Origin: an uncultured Pelagibacteraceae bacterium
GTDB lineage: Bacteria > Pseudomonadota > Alphaproteobacteria > Pelagibacterales > Pelagibacteraceae
DNA: 64,000 nucleotides
Direction: 5' to 3'
Assembly (NCBI GenBank): GCA_902516435.1
Contig: CABXYF010000004.1
Span: 31,544 to 95,543 of the forward strand
Below are positions 54,740 through 63,294 of this stretch, piece by piece; the stretch's first letter is position 1; the number at the start of each line of letters is the position of its first letter. A program made the position numbers and the translations under genes. The notes below the pieces were generated by a model. That model ran no database searches. It saw nothing but the letters and a program-made list of their open reading frames with translations, and was not told where the DNA came from.

Positions 54740-56073
54740 ATAATTTTTTCTTTATCTATCCAGCTTACATTAAAGTCAGACTCTATAAATTTTTTGTGAT
54801 TTAATAGTTTTTTATGCAATGGAATAGTTGTTGTAATTCCCTCAATTACAAATTCATCTAAAGATCTATTCATTCTTTGAATTGCTTCTGATCTATTTCG
54901 ACCATGACAAATTAACTTACAAATCATACTATCGTAATAAGGTGTAACTTTATATCCTTGATATATAGCTCCATCTACTCTTGTTCTAAAACCAGAGGGT
55001 TGATGACACATACCAATCGTACCAGGGGAAGGTTGAAAGTTTTTACTTGCATCTTCTGCGTTAATTCTACACTCAATTGCATGACCTCTTGGATTAATAT
55101 CATTTTGCTTTAATGCAGTTTCGTCTGAGAATGCAATCCAAATTTGTTCTTTAATAATATCAATACCTGTAACCATTTCTGTTACTGGATGCTCTACTTG
55201 AACTCTGGTATTCATTTCAAGAAAATAAAATTTTCCATCTTCATATATAAATTCGACTGTTCCAGCACCCATATAACCTATTTTTTCAACCATTTTTACT
55301 GTTTTTTCAAAAAGATCTTTTCTAATTTCGTTGTTTAAAACTGGACTAGGTGTCTCTTCAATAAGTTTTTGATGTCTTCTCTGTACCGAACAATCTCTTT
55401 CGTGAAGATGCACAACTCTGTTTTTGCCAGCTAAAATTTGCACTTCAATATGCCTAGGATTTTGAAAAAATTTTTCAATGTAAACTTCATCATTTCCGAA
55501 ATATTTTTTTGCCTCTGATTTGGCAGTAGAGAACAATGTTTCAAATTCCTCTTCTTTATAAACTATCTTCATACCTTTTCCACCACCGCCACCTGAGGCT
55601 TTAACTAAAACAGGAAAACCAATTTTTTTACAGAGCTCCTTACCTTGAAATATATCTTTTACACCACCCTCAGAACCCTCAATAACTGGCAATCCATTTT
55701 CTTTTGCGATTTTTTTTGCTTCAATTTTATCTCCCATCATCGCAATTAATTCAGAAGAAGCTCCGATAAATTTAATCTTATTTTCTTCTAATATTTTTGC
55801 AAAATTTGCATTTTCCGAAAGAAAACCATAACCAGGATGAACTGCTTCAGCATTAGTTAGTTCTATAGCTGACATTAATGCAGGAATATTTAGGTAACTG
55901 TTTTGTGGTTGATGAGAGCCTATACAAACACTTTCATCAGCAAGTCTAACATGCATACTATCTCGATCAACATCCGAATGAACAGCAACAGTTGAAATTC
56001 CCCATTCCTTACAAGCTCTAATAATTCTAACTGCTATTTCCCCACGGTTAGCAATTAAAATTTTTTTAAACAT
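54736..56073 (-). CDS. accC: acetyl-CoA carboxylase, biotin carboxylase subunit
   Basis: AccC carboxylates the biotin of AccB with bicarbonate and ATP. The 445-residue protein has FKKILIANRGEIAVRIIRACKE, the glycine-rich KASGGGGGKGMKIV loop of the ATP-grasp fold, RHIEVQILAG, RDCSVQRRHQKLIEE, FLEMNTRVQVEHPVTEMVTGID and EHPVTE catalytic region. The length is standard for a single-domain biotin carboxylase. It follows accB by three bases and converges on the DUF2155 gene. Confidence 0.96.
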   Translation of the reverse strand: MFKKILIANRGEIAVRIIRACKEWGISTVAVHSDVDRDSMHVRLADESVCIGSHQPQNSYLNIPALMSAIELTNAEAVHPGYGFLSENANFAKILEENKIKFIGASSELIAMMGDKIEAKKIAKENGLPVIEGSEGGVKDIFQGKELCKKIGFPVLVKASGGGGGKGMKIVYKEEEFETLFSTAKSEAKKYFGNDEVYIEKFFQNPRHIEVQILAGKNRVVHLHERDCSVQRRHQKLIEETPSPVLNNEIRKDLFEKTVKMVEKIGYMGAGTVEFIYEDGKFYFLEMNTRVQVEHPVTEMVTGIDIIKEQIWIAFSDETALKQNDINPRGHAIECRINAEDASKNFQPSPGTIGMCHQPSGFRTRVDGAIYQGYKVTPYYDSMICKLICHGRNRSEAIQRMNRSLDEFVIEGITTTIPLHKKLLNHKKFIESDFNVSWIDKEKII

Positions 56074-56076
56074 TAA

Positions 56077-56517
56077 TTATTCTAATATTATAAGAGTCTG
56101 ACCAAATTCAACTGGTTGACCATCATTAATACATATCTCTTTAACAACACCATCGGATGAAGAGGGCACATGATTCATTGTTTTCATCGCTTCAACAATC
56201 ATTATCGTATCACCTTTATTAATTTTTTTACCTACTTCGACAAATTTTTTTGCTCCTGGTTCAGGTGCATGATAAGCAGTACCAATTATTGGAGATGTAA
56301 CTTCAATACCATTTATAATGTCTTGGTTATTTTCTGAAATATTTTTTTCAATTGTTGAATTATATGCAACCATTGAAGGTTGATTAATATTAGTTCCAAT
56401 ATTTTTTGAAACCTTAATTTTCATATCCTTCTCAGTGATTTCTATTTCAGTGAGATTGAATTCTTCTAAATATTCGTTTAATTCTTTTATAATTTTTTTA
56501 TCAATTTTCATTCTCAA
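56077..56517 (-). CDS. accB: acetyl-CoA carboxylase biotin carboxyl carrier protein
   Basis: AccB carries the biotin between AccC and the carboxyltransferase. The 146-residue protein has an N-terminal helical part (KIDKKIIKELNEYLEEFNL), a linker and the biotinyl domain with the motif VEAMKTMNHV, biotinylated at Lys112. An ATG two codons in (56511) is another possible start. It overlaps the aroQ end by 17 bases. The aroQ-accB-accC order is the common alphaproteobacterial arrangement. Confidence 0.95.
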   Translation of the reverse strand: MRMKIDKKIIKELNEYLEEFNLTEIEITEKDMKIKVSKNIGTNINQPSMVAYNSTIEKNISENNQDIINGIEVTSPIIGTAYHAPEPGAKKFVEVGKKINKGDTIMIVEAMKTMNHVPSSSDGVVKEICINDGQPVEFGQTLIILE

Positions 56518-56947
56518 AGATCTTTTGTATAGAAATTATGGCTAAAATATAACCCTCAGTGCCCAAACCAAAAATGCCACCAGTTGCTATGTCACTTATT
56601 AAAGATTTGTGTCTAAACTCCTCTCTTTTATAAATATTAGATATATGTAATTCAATTATTGGTTTTTTGAACATGCTGAGAGCATCTCTAATTGCAACAG
56701 ACGTATGTGTAAACCCTGCAGCATTGATTATCATTCCTTTGTATTTTTTTCTGGCTTCTTGGATGATATTTACGATCTCACCCTCTAAATTTGATTGAGT
56801 AAAGTTTGCTTCTAGACCAATTTCTTTTGATTTTTTTATGCATTTTTCTTTTATTTGCTCAAATGTATCCGACCCATATTGTGATTGTTCTCTTTCACCT
56901 AATAGATTAAGATTTGGACCATTAATAATAATTATTTTATTAGTCAT
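56501..56947 (-). CDS. aroQ: type II 3-dehydroquinate dehydratase
   Basis: AroQ turns 3-dehydroquinate into 3-dehydroshikimate in the shikimate pathway. The 148-residue length is typical. It has IINGPNLNLLGEREQSQYG with the catalytic Tyr and Arg, TQSNLEGEIVN, IINAAGFTHTSVAIRDAL and ELHISNIYKREEFRHKS with the catalytic His. It is divergent from thiS with a 16-base gap, where each gene must have its start signals. Confidence 0.96.
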   Translation of the reverse strand: MTNKIIIINGPNLNLLGEREQSQYGSDTFEQIKEKCIKKSKEIGLEANFTQSNLEGEIVNIIQEARKKYKGMIINAAGFTHTSVAIRDALSMFKKPIIELHISNIYKREEFRHKSLISDIATGGIFGLGTEGYILAIISIQKIFENEN

Positions 56948-56963
56948 TCAGCACTTATATACG

Positions 56964-57173
56964 ATGAAAAAAATAAAAATTAAAGTAAATGGTAAAGTTA
57001 AAACAGTTTTGAATAACTCTAAATTGTCTATTCTTTTAAATAATCTTAATATTCCAATAAAAAAAGTAGCAATTGAATTAAATCAAGAAATAATTGATAA
57101 AAAAAAAACCAATAATATAAAATTAAAAAGAAATGATAAAATTGAAATAGTTCATTTTATTGGAGGAGGATAA
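56964..57173 (+). CDS. thiS: sulfur carrier protein ThiS
   Basis: ThiS is a ubiquitin-like carrier that brings sulfur as a thiocarboxylate to the thiazole synthase. The ATG at 56964 gives 69 residues: KIKIKVNGKVKTVL, a middle region with VAIELNQEII, and the required C-terminal Gly-Gly (IVHFIGGG). The frame is open far upstream, but that part is antisense to aroQ and is not coding here. It is followed by thiG with an overlap-type junction. Confidence 0.93.
   Translation: MKKIKIKVNGKVKTVLNNSKLSILLNNLNIPIKKVAIELNQEIIDKKKTNNIKLKRNDKIEIVHFIGGG
57162..57169 (+). promoter_or_regulatory. strong ribosome binding site for thiG within the end of thiS
   Basis: GGAGGAGG, a near-perfect Shine-Dalgarno, lies in the last Gly-Gly-Gly codons of thiS and five bases before the TTG at 57175. 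It decides the start of thiG: the more upstream TTG at 57160 would lie before it and give a longer N-terminus. The same bases encode the essential C-terminal glycines of ThiS. Confidence 0.75.
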
Positions 57174-57174
57174 C

Positions 57175-57948
57175 TTGAAAAAAGATAAGTTAATAATTGC
57201 GAAAAAAAAATTTGTCTCAAGATTAATAGTCGGTACGGGAAAATACAAAAGCATGTCAGAATGTGCAAAGGCAATAAAATTTTCTGGCGCAGAAATAGTG
57301 ACAGTTGCTGTAAGACGTGTGAATATTTCAAATAAAAATAAACCTCTTTTGATGGATTATATTGATCCAAAAAAAATTACTTATCTCCCGAATACAGCAG
57401 GTTGTTTTAATTCAAAAGATGCTTTAAGAACTCTAAGACTAGCAAGAGAAATTGGAGGATGGAAGCTAGTCAAGCTAGAAGTTTTAGGAGATAAAACAAA
57501 TCTATTTCCAGATATGATTGAGACGCTTAAAACAACAGAGGTTCTTGCTAAAGAAGGATTTAAGGTTATGGTTTATTGCAATGATGATCCTTTAATGGCA
57601 AAACATTTAGAAAATTCAGGTGCAGATGCAATTATGCCTTTGGCGGCTCCAATTGGTTCTGGCTTAGGGATATTAAATAAAATTAATATTCAAATCATTC
57701 GAAAGCAAACTAAACTTCCTGTTATTATTGATGCAGGTTTAGGTCAAGCATCAGATGCAACTATTGCAATGGAGCTTGGTTGTGATGGTGTCTTAGTAAA
57801 TACAGCAATAGCAAAAGCAAAAAAACCATTTGAAATGGCTTTAGCTTTTAAAAATGCAGTTGTGGCTGGAAGGCAATCTTATAATTCAGGAAGAATAGGT
57901 AAAACTCTCATGGGAAATCCATCGTCTCCAACTGAAGGAATTATTTAG
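57175..57948 (+). CDS. thiG: thiazole synthase
   Basis: ThiG makes the thiazole phosphate of thiamine from deoxyxylulose phosphate, ThiS thiocarboxylate and dehydroglycine. The protein is 257 residues with the TTG start chosen by the ribosome site. It has RLIVGTGKYKS near the start, VTVAVRRVNI, the Schiff-base Lys in WKLVKLEVLGD, and VIIDAGLGQASDATIAMELGCDGVLVNTAIA. thiS and thiG lie together but thiO, thiF and thiE are not in the window. SAR11 are known to lack part of the pyrimidine branch of thiamine synthesis. It converges on the RNase gene with an 8-base overlap. Confidence 0.95.
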   Translation: MKKDKLIIAKKKFVSRLIVGTGKYKSMSECAKAIKFSGAEIVTVAVRRVNISNKNKPLLMDYIDPKKITYLPNTAGCFNSKDALRTLRLAREIGGWKLVKLEVLGDKTNLFPDMIETLKTTEVLAKEGFKVMVYCNDDPLMAKHLENSGADAIMPLAAPIGSGLGILNKINIQIIRKQTKLPVIIDAGLGQASDATIAMELGCDGVLVNTAIAKAKKPFEMALAFKNAVVAGRQSYNSGRIGKTLMGNPSSPTEGII

Positions 57949-59758
57949 GTTTTTTATAAAATCCTTTTTTTTTGTAAGTTTTTTTATAAGTCTTTTTATA
58001 AGTTTTTTTATAAGTTTTTTTATAAGTTTTACTTCCCTCATTTTGAATTATTTTATCTTCTTTATTTTGAAGCTCTAAATTTTTAAGTTTTTCATAATAC
58101 TCAACTAATTCTATTGTTTTTTTAGATTTGTTTTGAACATTTATTATATATTCAGGAATAATTAATGAATTGTCACTAATTATATCTAGCGTCATCTTAT
58201 TCTTTTTTTCAAAATAAGTTAAATCATTAACAAAGTTTTCTTTTAAAAAGTCAGAAATTTTTTTACAAACTTTTAATTCTACAAACTTTGCTTTGTTTAA
58301 AACTGCTTTTAATTCAACAATTTTAAGCAGTTTCTGTGCGAATGACTCGTCTGTTAAAGTAACTTTCCACTTAATTGCACTTTCTCTTAATCTTTGTCTA
58401 GACATTTCCAAAAGACCAAAGTTACTTATTCTTCCTATTTGTATTCTAGCTCTATCTGATCTACATTTTTCTTTTAGTTTTCTCTCAACTAATCTTCTAT
58501 TTCCGTAATTAAGCATATCTATAAAATCTATTATAATTAAACCAGACAAATCTCTTATTTTAATTTGTCTTGCAATTTCTTCTGCTGCTTCGATATTTGT
58601 GTCTAATGCTGTGCTTTCAACATTTTTACCTTTTATTGAGCTCCCTGAGTTTATATCTATAGATACTAATGCTTCTGTAGGGTTAATAACTAAATAACCT
58701 CCTGATTTAAGTTTAATTTGAGAGTCAAAAATTTGATTTAATTTTTGCTCAATATTTTCTTCAATGAATAAAGGTACTTTACCTCTGTATTTTTTTACTT
58801 TTTTAACACTAGATGGCATCATTGTTTTCATAAATGACTGGGCTTTTTTATAACCTTCGACACCTTCTATAATTATATTTTGAGTATTGTCATCGAACAT
58901 ATCTCTTAGGGTTCTTTTAATAATTTCACTTTCTTGATGAATAAGTGATGGAGCAATGGAATTAATTGCGATATCTTTTATTTGACTCCAAGTTTTTATA
59001 AGAGTTGTTAAATCATTATTGATTTCATTTTTAGTTTTGTTACTTCCTGCTGTTCTAACTATTAATCCCATCTCTTTAGGAATTTCAATTTCATTTAAAA
59101 TCATTCTTATTTTCTTTCTGTCTGCAGGATTAAAAATTTTTCTCGAGATCCCTCCACCTTTTGGTGTATTTGGCATAAGAACTATATATTTTCCTGCAAT
59201 TGAAATGAAAGTACTCAAAGCTGCTCCTTTTTGACCTCTTTCATCTTTTATAACCTGAACAAGTATGACTTGATTTGGTTTAATAACTTCTTGAATTTTA
59301 TATCTTTTAAACTTAAAAATATTTTCTTTCTTTTTTTCTTTTTCCTCTTCTGTATTATTTTTTTCGTCTACAATTTCTTTTTCTTTTTCAATGGGATCAT
59401 CTATTTCTAATTTTCCTTCAGCAATATTTTCTTCTTCTTTAGCTTCAACTTGTTTAGAGAGTTCTTCTCTAGCTTTCTCTTCTTCTTCTTTAATTTTATC
59501 TAAATCTGCTTTTGGTATTTGATAATAATCTGACTGAATGTCATTAAAAGATAGAAAGCCATGTCTATCTCGTCCAAAATCAATAAAAGCTGCCTGAAGA
59601 GATGGCTCGATTCTACTTACTTTACCTAAATAAATATTATTTTTTATAAGGTTATTTTTTAAACCTTCGTATTCGTAATCTTCAATGTTTTCGCCAGATT
59701 TAAGAACAACCCTAGTTTCATTTGGATGCGAAGCATCGATATATAAATTTTTTTCCAT
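57941..59758 (-). CDS. rne: ribonuclease E/G family endoribonuclease
   Basis: The 605-residue protein starts with KNLYIDASHPNETRVVL and an S1-type RNA-binding domain interrupted by an acidic Glu/Lys-rich insert at about 85-145. The catalytic part has EALVSIDINSGSSIKG and LIIIDFIDM with the two metal-binding Asp, and RARIQIGRISNFGLLEMSRQRLRESA. The zinc-link CPxCxG motif that normally follows is missing. The C-terminus is short and ends in five TYKK repeats and a basic tail. RNase E/G processes rRNA, tRNA and mRNA. The absence of long degradosome tails puts it close to RNase G in size. It is divergent from mrcA. Confidence 0.93.
   Translation of the reverse strand: MEKNLYIDASHPNETRVVLKSGENIEDYEYEGLKNNLIKNNIYLGKVSRIEPSLQAAFIDFGRDRHGFLSFNDIQSDYYQIPKADLDKIKEEEEKAREELSKQVEAKEEENIAEGKLEIDDPIEKEKEIVDEKNNTEEEKEKKKENIFKFKRYKIQEVIKPNQVILVQVIKDERGQKGAALSTFISIAGKYIVLMPNTPKGGGISRKIFNPADRKKIRMILNEIEIPKEMGLIVRTAGSNKTKNEINNDLTTLIKTWSQIKDIAINSIAPSLIHQESEIIKRTLRDMFDDNTQNIIIEGVEGYKKAQSFMKTMMPSSVKKVKKYRGKVPLFIEENIEQKLNQIFDSQIKLKSGGYLVINPTEALVSIDINSGSSIKGKNVESTALDTNIEAAEEIARQIKIRDLSGLIIIDFIDMLNYGNRRLVERKLKEKCRSDRARIQIGRISNFGLLEMSRQRLRESAIKWKVTLTDESFAQKLLKIVELKAVLNKAKFVELKVCKKISDFLKENFVNDLTYFEKKNKMTLDIISDNSLIIPEYIINVQNKSKKTIELVEYYEKLKNLELQNKEDKIIQNEGSKTYKKTYKKTYKKTYKKTYKKKGFYKKPK
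57968..58027 (-). repeat. five 12-base tandem repeats at the 3' end of rne
   Basis: Units of about ACTTATAAAAAA (minus strand) occur five times in a row with one or two changed bases per unit; the conserved AAGT (plus strand) recurs at 57976, 57988, 58000, 58012 and 58024. They encode repeats of Thr-Tyr-Lys-Lys. Because the unit is 12 bases, gain or loss of a unit keeps the frame, so the length of this tail may vary between relatives. Confidence 0.9.
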
Positions 59759-59847
59759 AATATTGTAATTGTTGGTTTCATTAAGTTTTCTAGTTTAAAA
59801 ATAAATTTTGTTTAATCCTTCTGCCTTATCTTTAACAAATTCCAAGA

Positions 59848-59853
59848 TATAAT
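59848..59853 (+). promoter_or_regulatory. candidate -10 element of mrcA close to the start codon
   Basis: A perfect TATAAT lies 9 bases before the mrcA ATG. Initiation about seven bases downstream would give an RNA with almost no leader. The -35 region is poor. If used, mrcA would be translated from a nearly leaderless message. Confidence 0.35.
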
Positions 59854-59862
59854 GGAATTAAA

Positions 59863-62199
59863 ATGCATAATTTTTTAAAGAATATTCTTATTATTTCTGT
59901 ATCTGTAGTTCTTTTAACTGGTGTTTTATTAGTTGGCGTGTTGTGGACATACTCAAATGATATTCCAGACTATAAATTTTTAAAAAATTATAAACCACCA
60001 GTTTCAAGTAAGGTTTATTCTGGAGAAGGTGAACTAGTTGCAGACTTTTCTAAAGAAAAAAGAGTATTTGTTCCTTACGGCTCGATCCCTAAAAATGTAA
60101 TAAATGCATTTTTATCTGCAGAAGATAAGAATTTTTTTTCACATCCAGGTGTAGACGCTAAAGGAGTACTCAGGGCATTCGTGAACAATATATCTAACAT
60201 TATTTCTTCTAAGCGTTTAGAGGGTGCCTCAACAATAACCCAACAAGTTGCTAAAAATTTTTTACTAACAAATGAAGTAAGTATTAATAGAAAAATTAAA
60301 GAAGCAATTTTAGCATTTAGGATAGAAAGAGCACTTTCTAAAGAAAGAATTTTAGAATTATATCTAAATCAAATATACTTAGGAAGTGGAGCCTATGGAG
60401 TAGCAGCAGCTAGTTTAGAATATTTTGATAAATCAATTAGGGATTTAAATTATTCAGAGGCTGCGATATTAGCAGCGCTACCCAAAGCTCCAAGTAGGTA
60501 TAATCCATACAGAGATATTGAGCTTGCAAAGTTTAGACGAAATCTGGTTTTAAAAAATTTATTTGATAATAATTACTTAACCTCTTCTCAGCATGAGAAA
60601 TTTAAAAAACAAGATATCATATTAAATAAAAATCAAAAAATCTATTTAGAAGATGCTCAATATTTTATTGAAGACGTAAGAAAAAATGTAATTGAAAATT
60701 TTAATTACGATAAAGTTTATAAGCAAGGTTTTAATATAAATACACCTATCAATTTAGAATTTCAAAAAATTGCTACAAACTCTTTGAGAAATGGACTAAT
60801 TTTATATGATCAAAGAAAAGGTTGGAGAGGACCATTAACTAATAAAATTTATAATAGTAAATGGAATAATGATTTAAAAAAATTTGATTTGGAAAAATCA
60901 ATTGAATGGTCATTAGCAATAGTAAAAAAAATAAATAAATTTTCAGTTGAAATTGAGACTGATGAAAAAATTAGCGGTGTTATTGAATATAAAGATATTT
61001 CTTGGACTAAAAAAGAATTCAAAAATCTTTTGCAAGTAGGCGATATTATATATGTAAAAAAAATAAAAGATAAACAATTTAGCTTACAACAATTACCCAA
61101 AATTAATGGAGGAATTGTTGTCATGGATCCTTACACTGGAAGGATTTTGGCACTTAGTGGTGGATTTAGTTTTAAAAAAAGTGAATTTAATAGAGCTTCT
61201 CAAGCAAATAGACAGCCAGGTTCTGCATTTAAACCATTTGTTTATGCATTAGCATTAGAAAACAATTATACCCCAACATCTTTAGTATTAGACGCACCTT
61301 TAGTTTTAGATCAAGGTGACGACTTAAAAATGTGGAAACCTGAAAATTATGGAAAAAAATTTTACGGCCCATCTACAATTCGAACTGGGTTAGAAAAATC
61401 GAGAAATTTAATGACTGTCCGGATTGCTCAGAATCTTGGTATAGATAAGATTATAAATTTTTCTAAAGATCTCAAAATTTATGAAAATCCTGAAGAATTA
61501 TTGTCTGTATCATTAGGCTCAGCTGAGACTACACTATTAAATTTAACATCAGCTTATTCAGCTTTTGTAAATGGTGGCAAACTGGTTGAGCCAATATTAA
61601 TTGATAGAATTCAAGATAGTGAGGGTAATACTATATATAATAATAATATGAGACAATGTATAGATTGTGATGAAATTTCTTACTTAAGTAACGATTATCC
61701 AAAAATTAAAAATAATTATAAGCAAATTTTTTCACCAGCTACCGCATATCAAATGACTTCAATACTAGAAGGAGTAGTTCAAAGAGGTACAGGAAAAAAA
61801 CTTAAAGACTTAAAATTAAATATTGCAGGCAAGACTGGCACAACAAACAAAAACACTGACACTTGGTTTATTGGCTTTACATCAAATTTATTAGTAGGCG
61901 TTTATGTAGGCTCAGACAATCCTGCTCCTCTTGGAAAATATGAAACTGGTTCAAAAACAGCATTACCAATTTTTAAAGATTTTATTAAACAAGCTGTTAA
62001 AAAATCAGACGCCAGGCCGTTTAAAGCAGCTGAAGATACGATTATGATGGTAGTAGACCCAAATACAGGTCAAAAAGCTAAATTTACTTCAAAAAATACT
62101 ATAATAGAGGTTTTTAAAAAAAAAAATGTTGTAAATGGCAAAGTCCTTTATTCAAATACAGATAGATTAGATGCTAATAATATATTAAAGTTTTATTAA
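59863..62199 (+). CDS. mrcA: penicillin-binding protein 1A (bifunctional transglycosylase/transpeptidase)
   Basis: The 778-residue protein makes and crosslinks peptidoglycan. A membrane helix (about residues 7-29) is followed by the glycosyltransferase domain with the catalytic Glu87 in SAEDKNFFSHPGVD, GASTITQQVAKNFLL and the KIKEAILAFRIER block. An OB-like domain follows. The transpeptidase domain has the SxxK motif at Ser454 (PGSAFKPF), the SxN motif (EKSRNL) and KTGTT (AGKTGTTNKN). The length is normal for PBP1A. The TAA overlaps the prfB ATG by one base. Confidence 0.95.
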   Translation: MHNFLKNILIISVSVVLLTGVLLVGVLWTYSNDIPDYKFLKNYKPPVSSKVYSGEGELVADFSKEKRVFVPYGSIPKNVINAFLSAEDKNFFSHPGVDAKGVLRAFVNNISNIISSKRLEGASTITQQVAKNFLLTNEVSINRKIKEAILAFRIERALSKERILELYLNQIYLGSGAYGVAAASLEYFDKSIRDLNYSEAAILAALPKAPSRYNPYRDIELAKFRRNLVLKNLFDNNYLTSSQHEKFKKQDIILNKNQKIYLEDAQYFIEDVRKNVIENFNYDKVYKQGFNINTPINLEFQKIATNSLRNGLILYDQRKGWRGPLTNKIYNSKWNNDLKKFDLEKSIEWSLAIVKKINKFSVEIETDEKISGVIEYKDISWTKKEFKNLLQVGDIIYVKKIKDKQFSLQQLPKINGGIVVMDPYTGRILALSGGFSFKKSEFNRASQANRQPGSAFKPFVYALALENNYTPTSLVLDAPLVLDQGDDLKMWKPENYGKKFYGPSTIRTGLEKSRNLMTVRIAQNLGIDKIINFSKDLKIYENPEELLSVSLGSAETTLLNLTSAYSAFVNGGKLVEPILIDRIQDSEGNTIYNNNMRQCIDCDEISYLSNDYPKIKNNYKQIFSPATAYQMTSILEGVVQRGTGKKLKDLKLNIAGKTGTTNKNTDTWFIGFTSNLLVGVYVGSDNPAPLGKYETGSKTALPIFKDFIKQAVKKSDARPFKAAEDTIMMVVDPNTGQKAKFTSKNTIIEVFKKKNVVNGKVLYSNTDRLDANNILKFY

Positions 62200-63294
62200 T
62201 GAATGACAATTTTCAAAATTACAAAAAAGAAATAGATAAAATCAATCAAAGAATTAAGGAGTATCTTTGAAAAAAATAGTATTTTTTCAAAACTCCAGTC
62301 TTTAAATTCAAAAATGCTAGAAGCCAATTTTTGGCAAGATAAAAATAACTCTCAAAAAGTAGTAAAAGAAAAAAAATTTTATGAGGATTTAATAAACTCT
62401 TTAAACTTATCAGTTGAAAGGTTAAATGATTTTGAAGAGCTAAATGAATTAGCTTTAGAGGAAAATAATTTAGCCATTCAAAGTGAAATTATTCAAAATA
62501 TTAAACAACTTAAGTCAGAAATTAAAAAAAATGAAATTAAATGCTTTTTATCAAGTGAAGCTGATCCATTAGATTGTTATATAGAGATCCATGCTGGTGC
62601 AGGAGGTACCGAGAGTCAAGATTGGGCCGATATGTTAAGAAGAATGTATTTAAAATGGTCAGATAAAAAAAATTTTAAATCTAAATTAATTAGCGAACAC
62701 AAGGGAGATGAGGCCGGCATAAAATCAGCAACAATTAAGATAGAAGGTGATTATGTTTTTGGTTGGCTTAAGAAAGAATCAGGCATTCATCGATTAGTAA
62801 GAATATCTCCATTTGATTCAGGTGCAAGAAGGCATACAAGTTTTGCAAGTATTTGGATTTATCCAGTTGTTAATGAAAATATTAATATAGAAATCAATGA
62901 TAAAGATTTAAGGATAGATACTTATCGTTCTAGTGGAGCAGGGGGACAACATGTAAATACCACTGATAGTGCAGTAAGAATAACACATTTACCATCAAAG
63001 ATCGTCGTACAGTGTCAAAATGAGAGGTCACAACATAAAAATAAAGAAACATGTATGAATATGCTTAGAGCTAGATTATATGATTACGAAATAAAAAAAA
63101 GAGAACAAGAAAACCAAAATACAGAAAACTCTAAATCTGAGATTGGCTGGGGACACCAAATAAGGTCATATGTATTACAACCATACAGACTGGTTAAAGA
63201 CAATAGAACAAATTTTGAAAGCACTAGTCCAGATAAAATTTTAGATGGTGATTTAGATGAATTTTTGGAGCAATCACTTTATAAAATTAAATGA
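62199..63294 (+). CDS. prfB: peptide chain release factor 2 with programmed +1 frameshift
   Basis: RF2 releases chains at UGA and UAA. The first 23 codons run from the ATG at 62199 to CTT at 62265-62267 and meet a TGA. Skipping one base resumes at 62269 (GAA AAA AAT AGT...) and gives a 364-residue RF2, the usual length. The rest has the SPF anticodon-like motif in RISPFDSGARRHTSFAS and the peptidyl-release GGQ at 248-250 (SSGAGGQHVNTT). The frame downstream of the TGA first meets an ATG at 62314, but the N-terminal helices between are encoded in the shifted frame. The stop overlaps the next gene as ATGA. Confidence 0.96.
62256..62270 (+). promoter_or_regulatory. RF2 programmed frameshift site
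   Basis: An internal Shine-Dalgarno AAGGAG (62256-62261), then TAT, then the slippery CTT TGA. This differs only slightly from the classical AGGGGGTATCTTTGAC of other bacteria: the base after TGA is A, not C. Slow recognition of TGA when RF2 is scarce lets the ribosome slip forward by one base, so RF2 controls its own amount. Confidence 0.93.

Noticed and set aside
56838..56963. Long upstream extension of the thiS reading frame
   Set aside because: This part is antisense to the start of aroQ, and its translation shows no ThiS similarity. The ATG at 56964 gives a normal ThiS.
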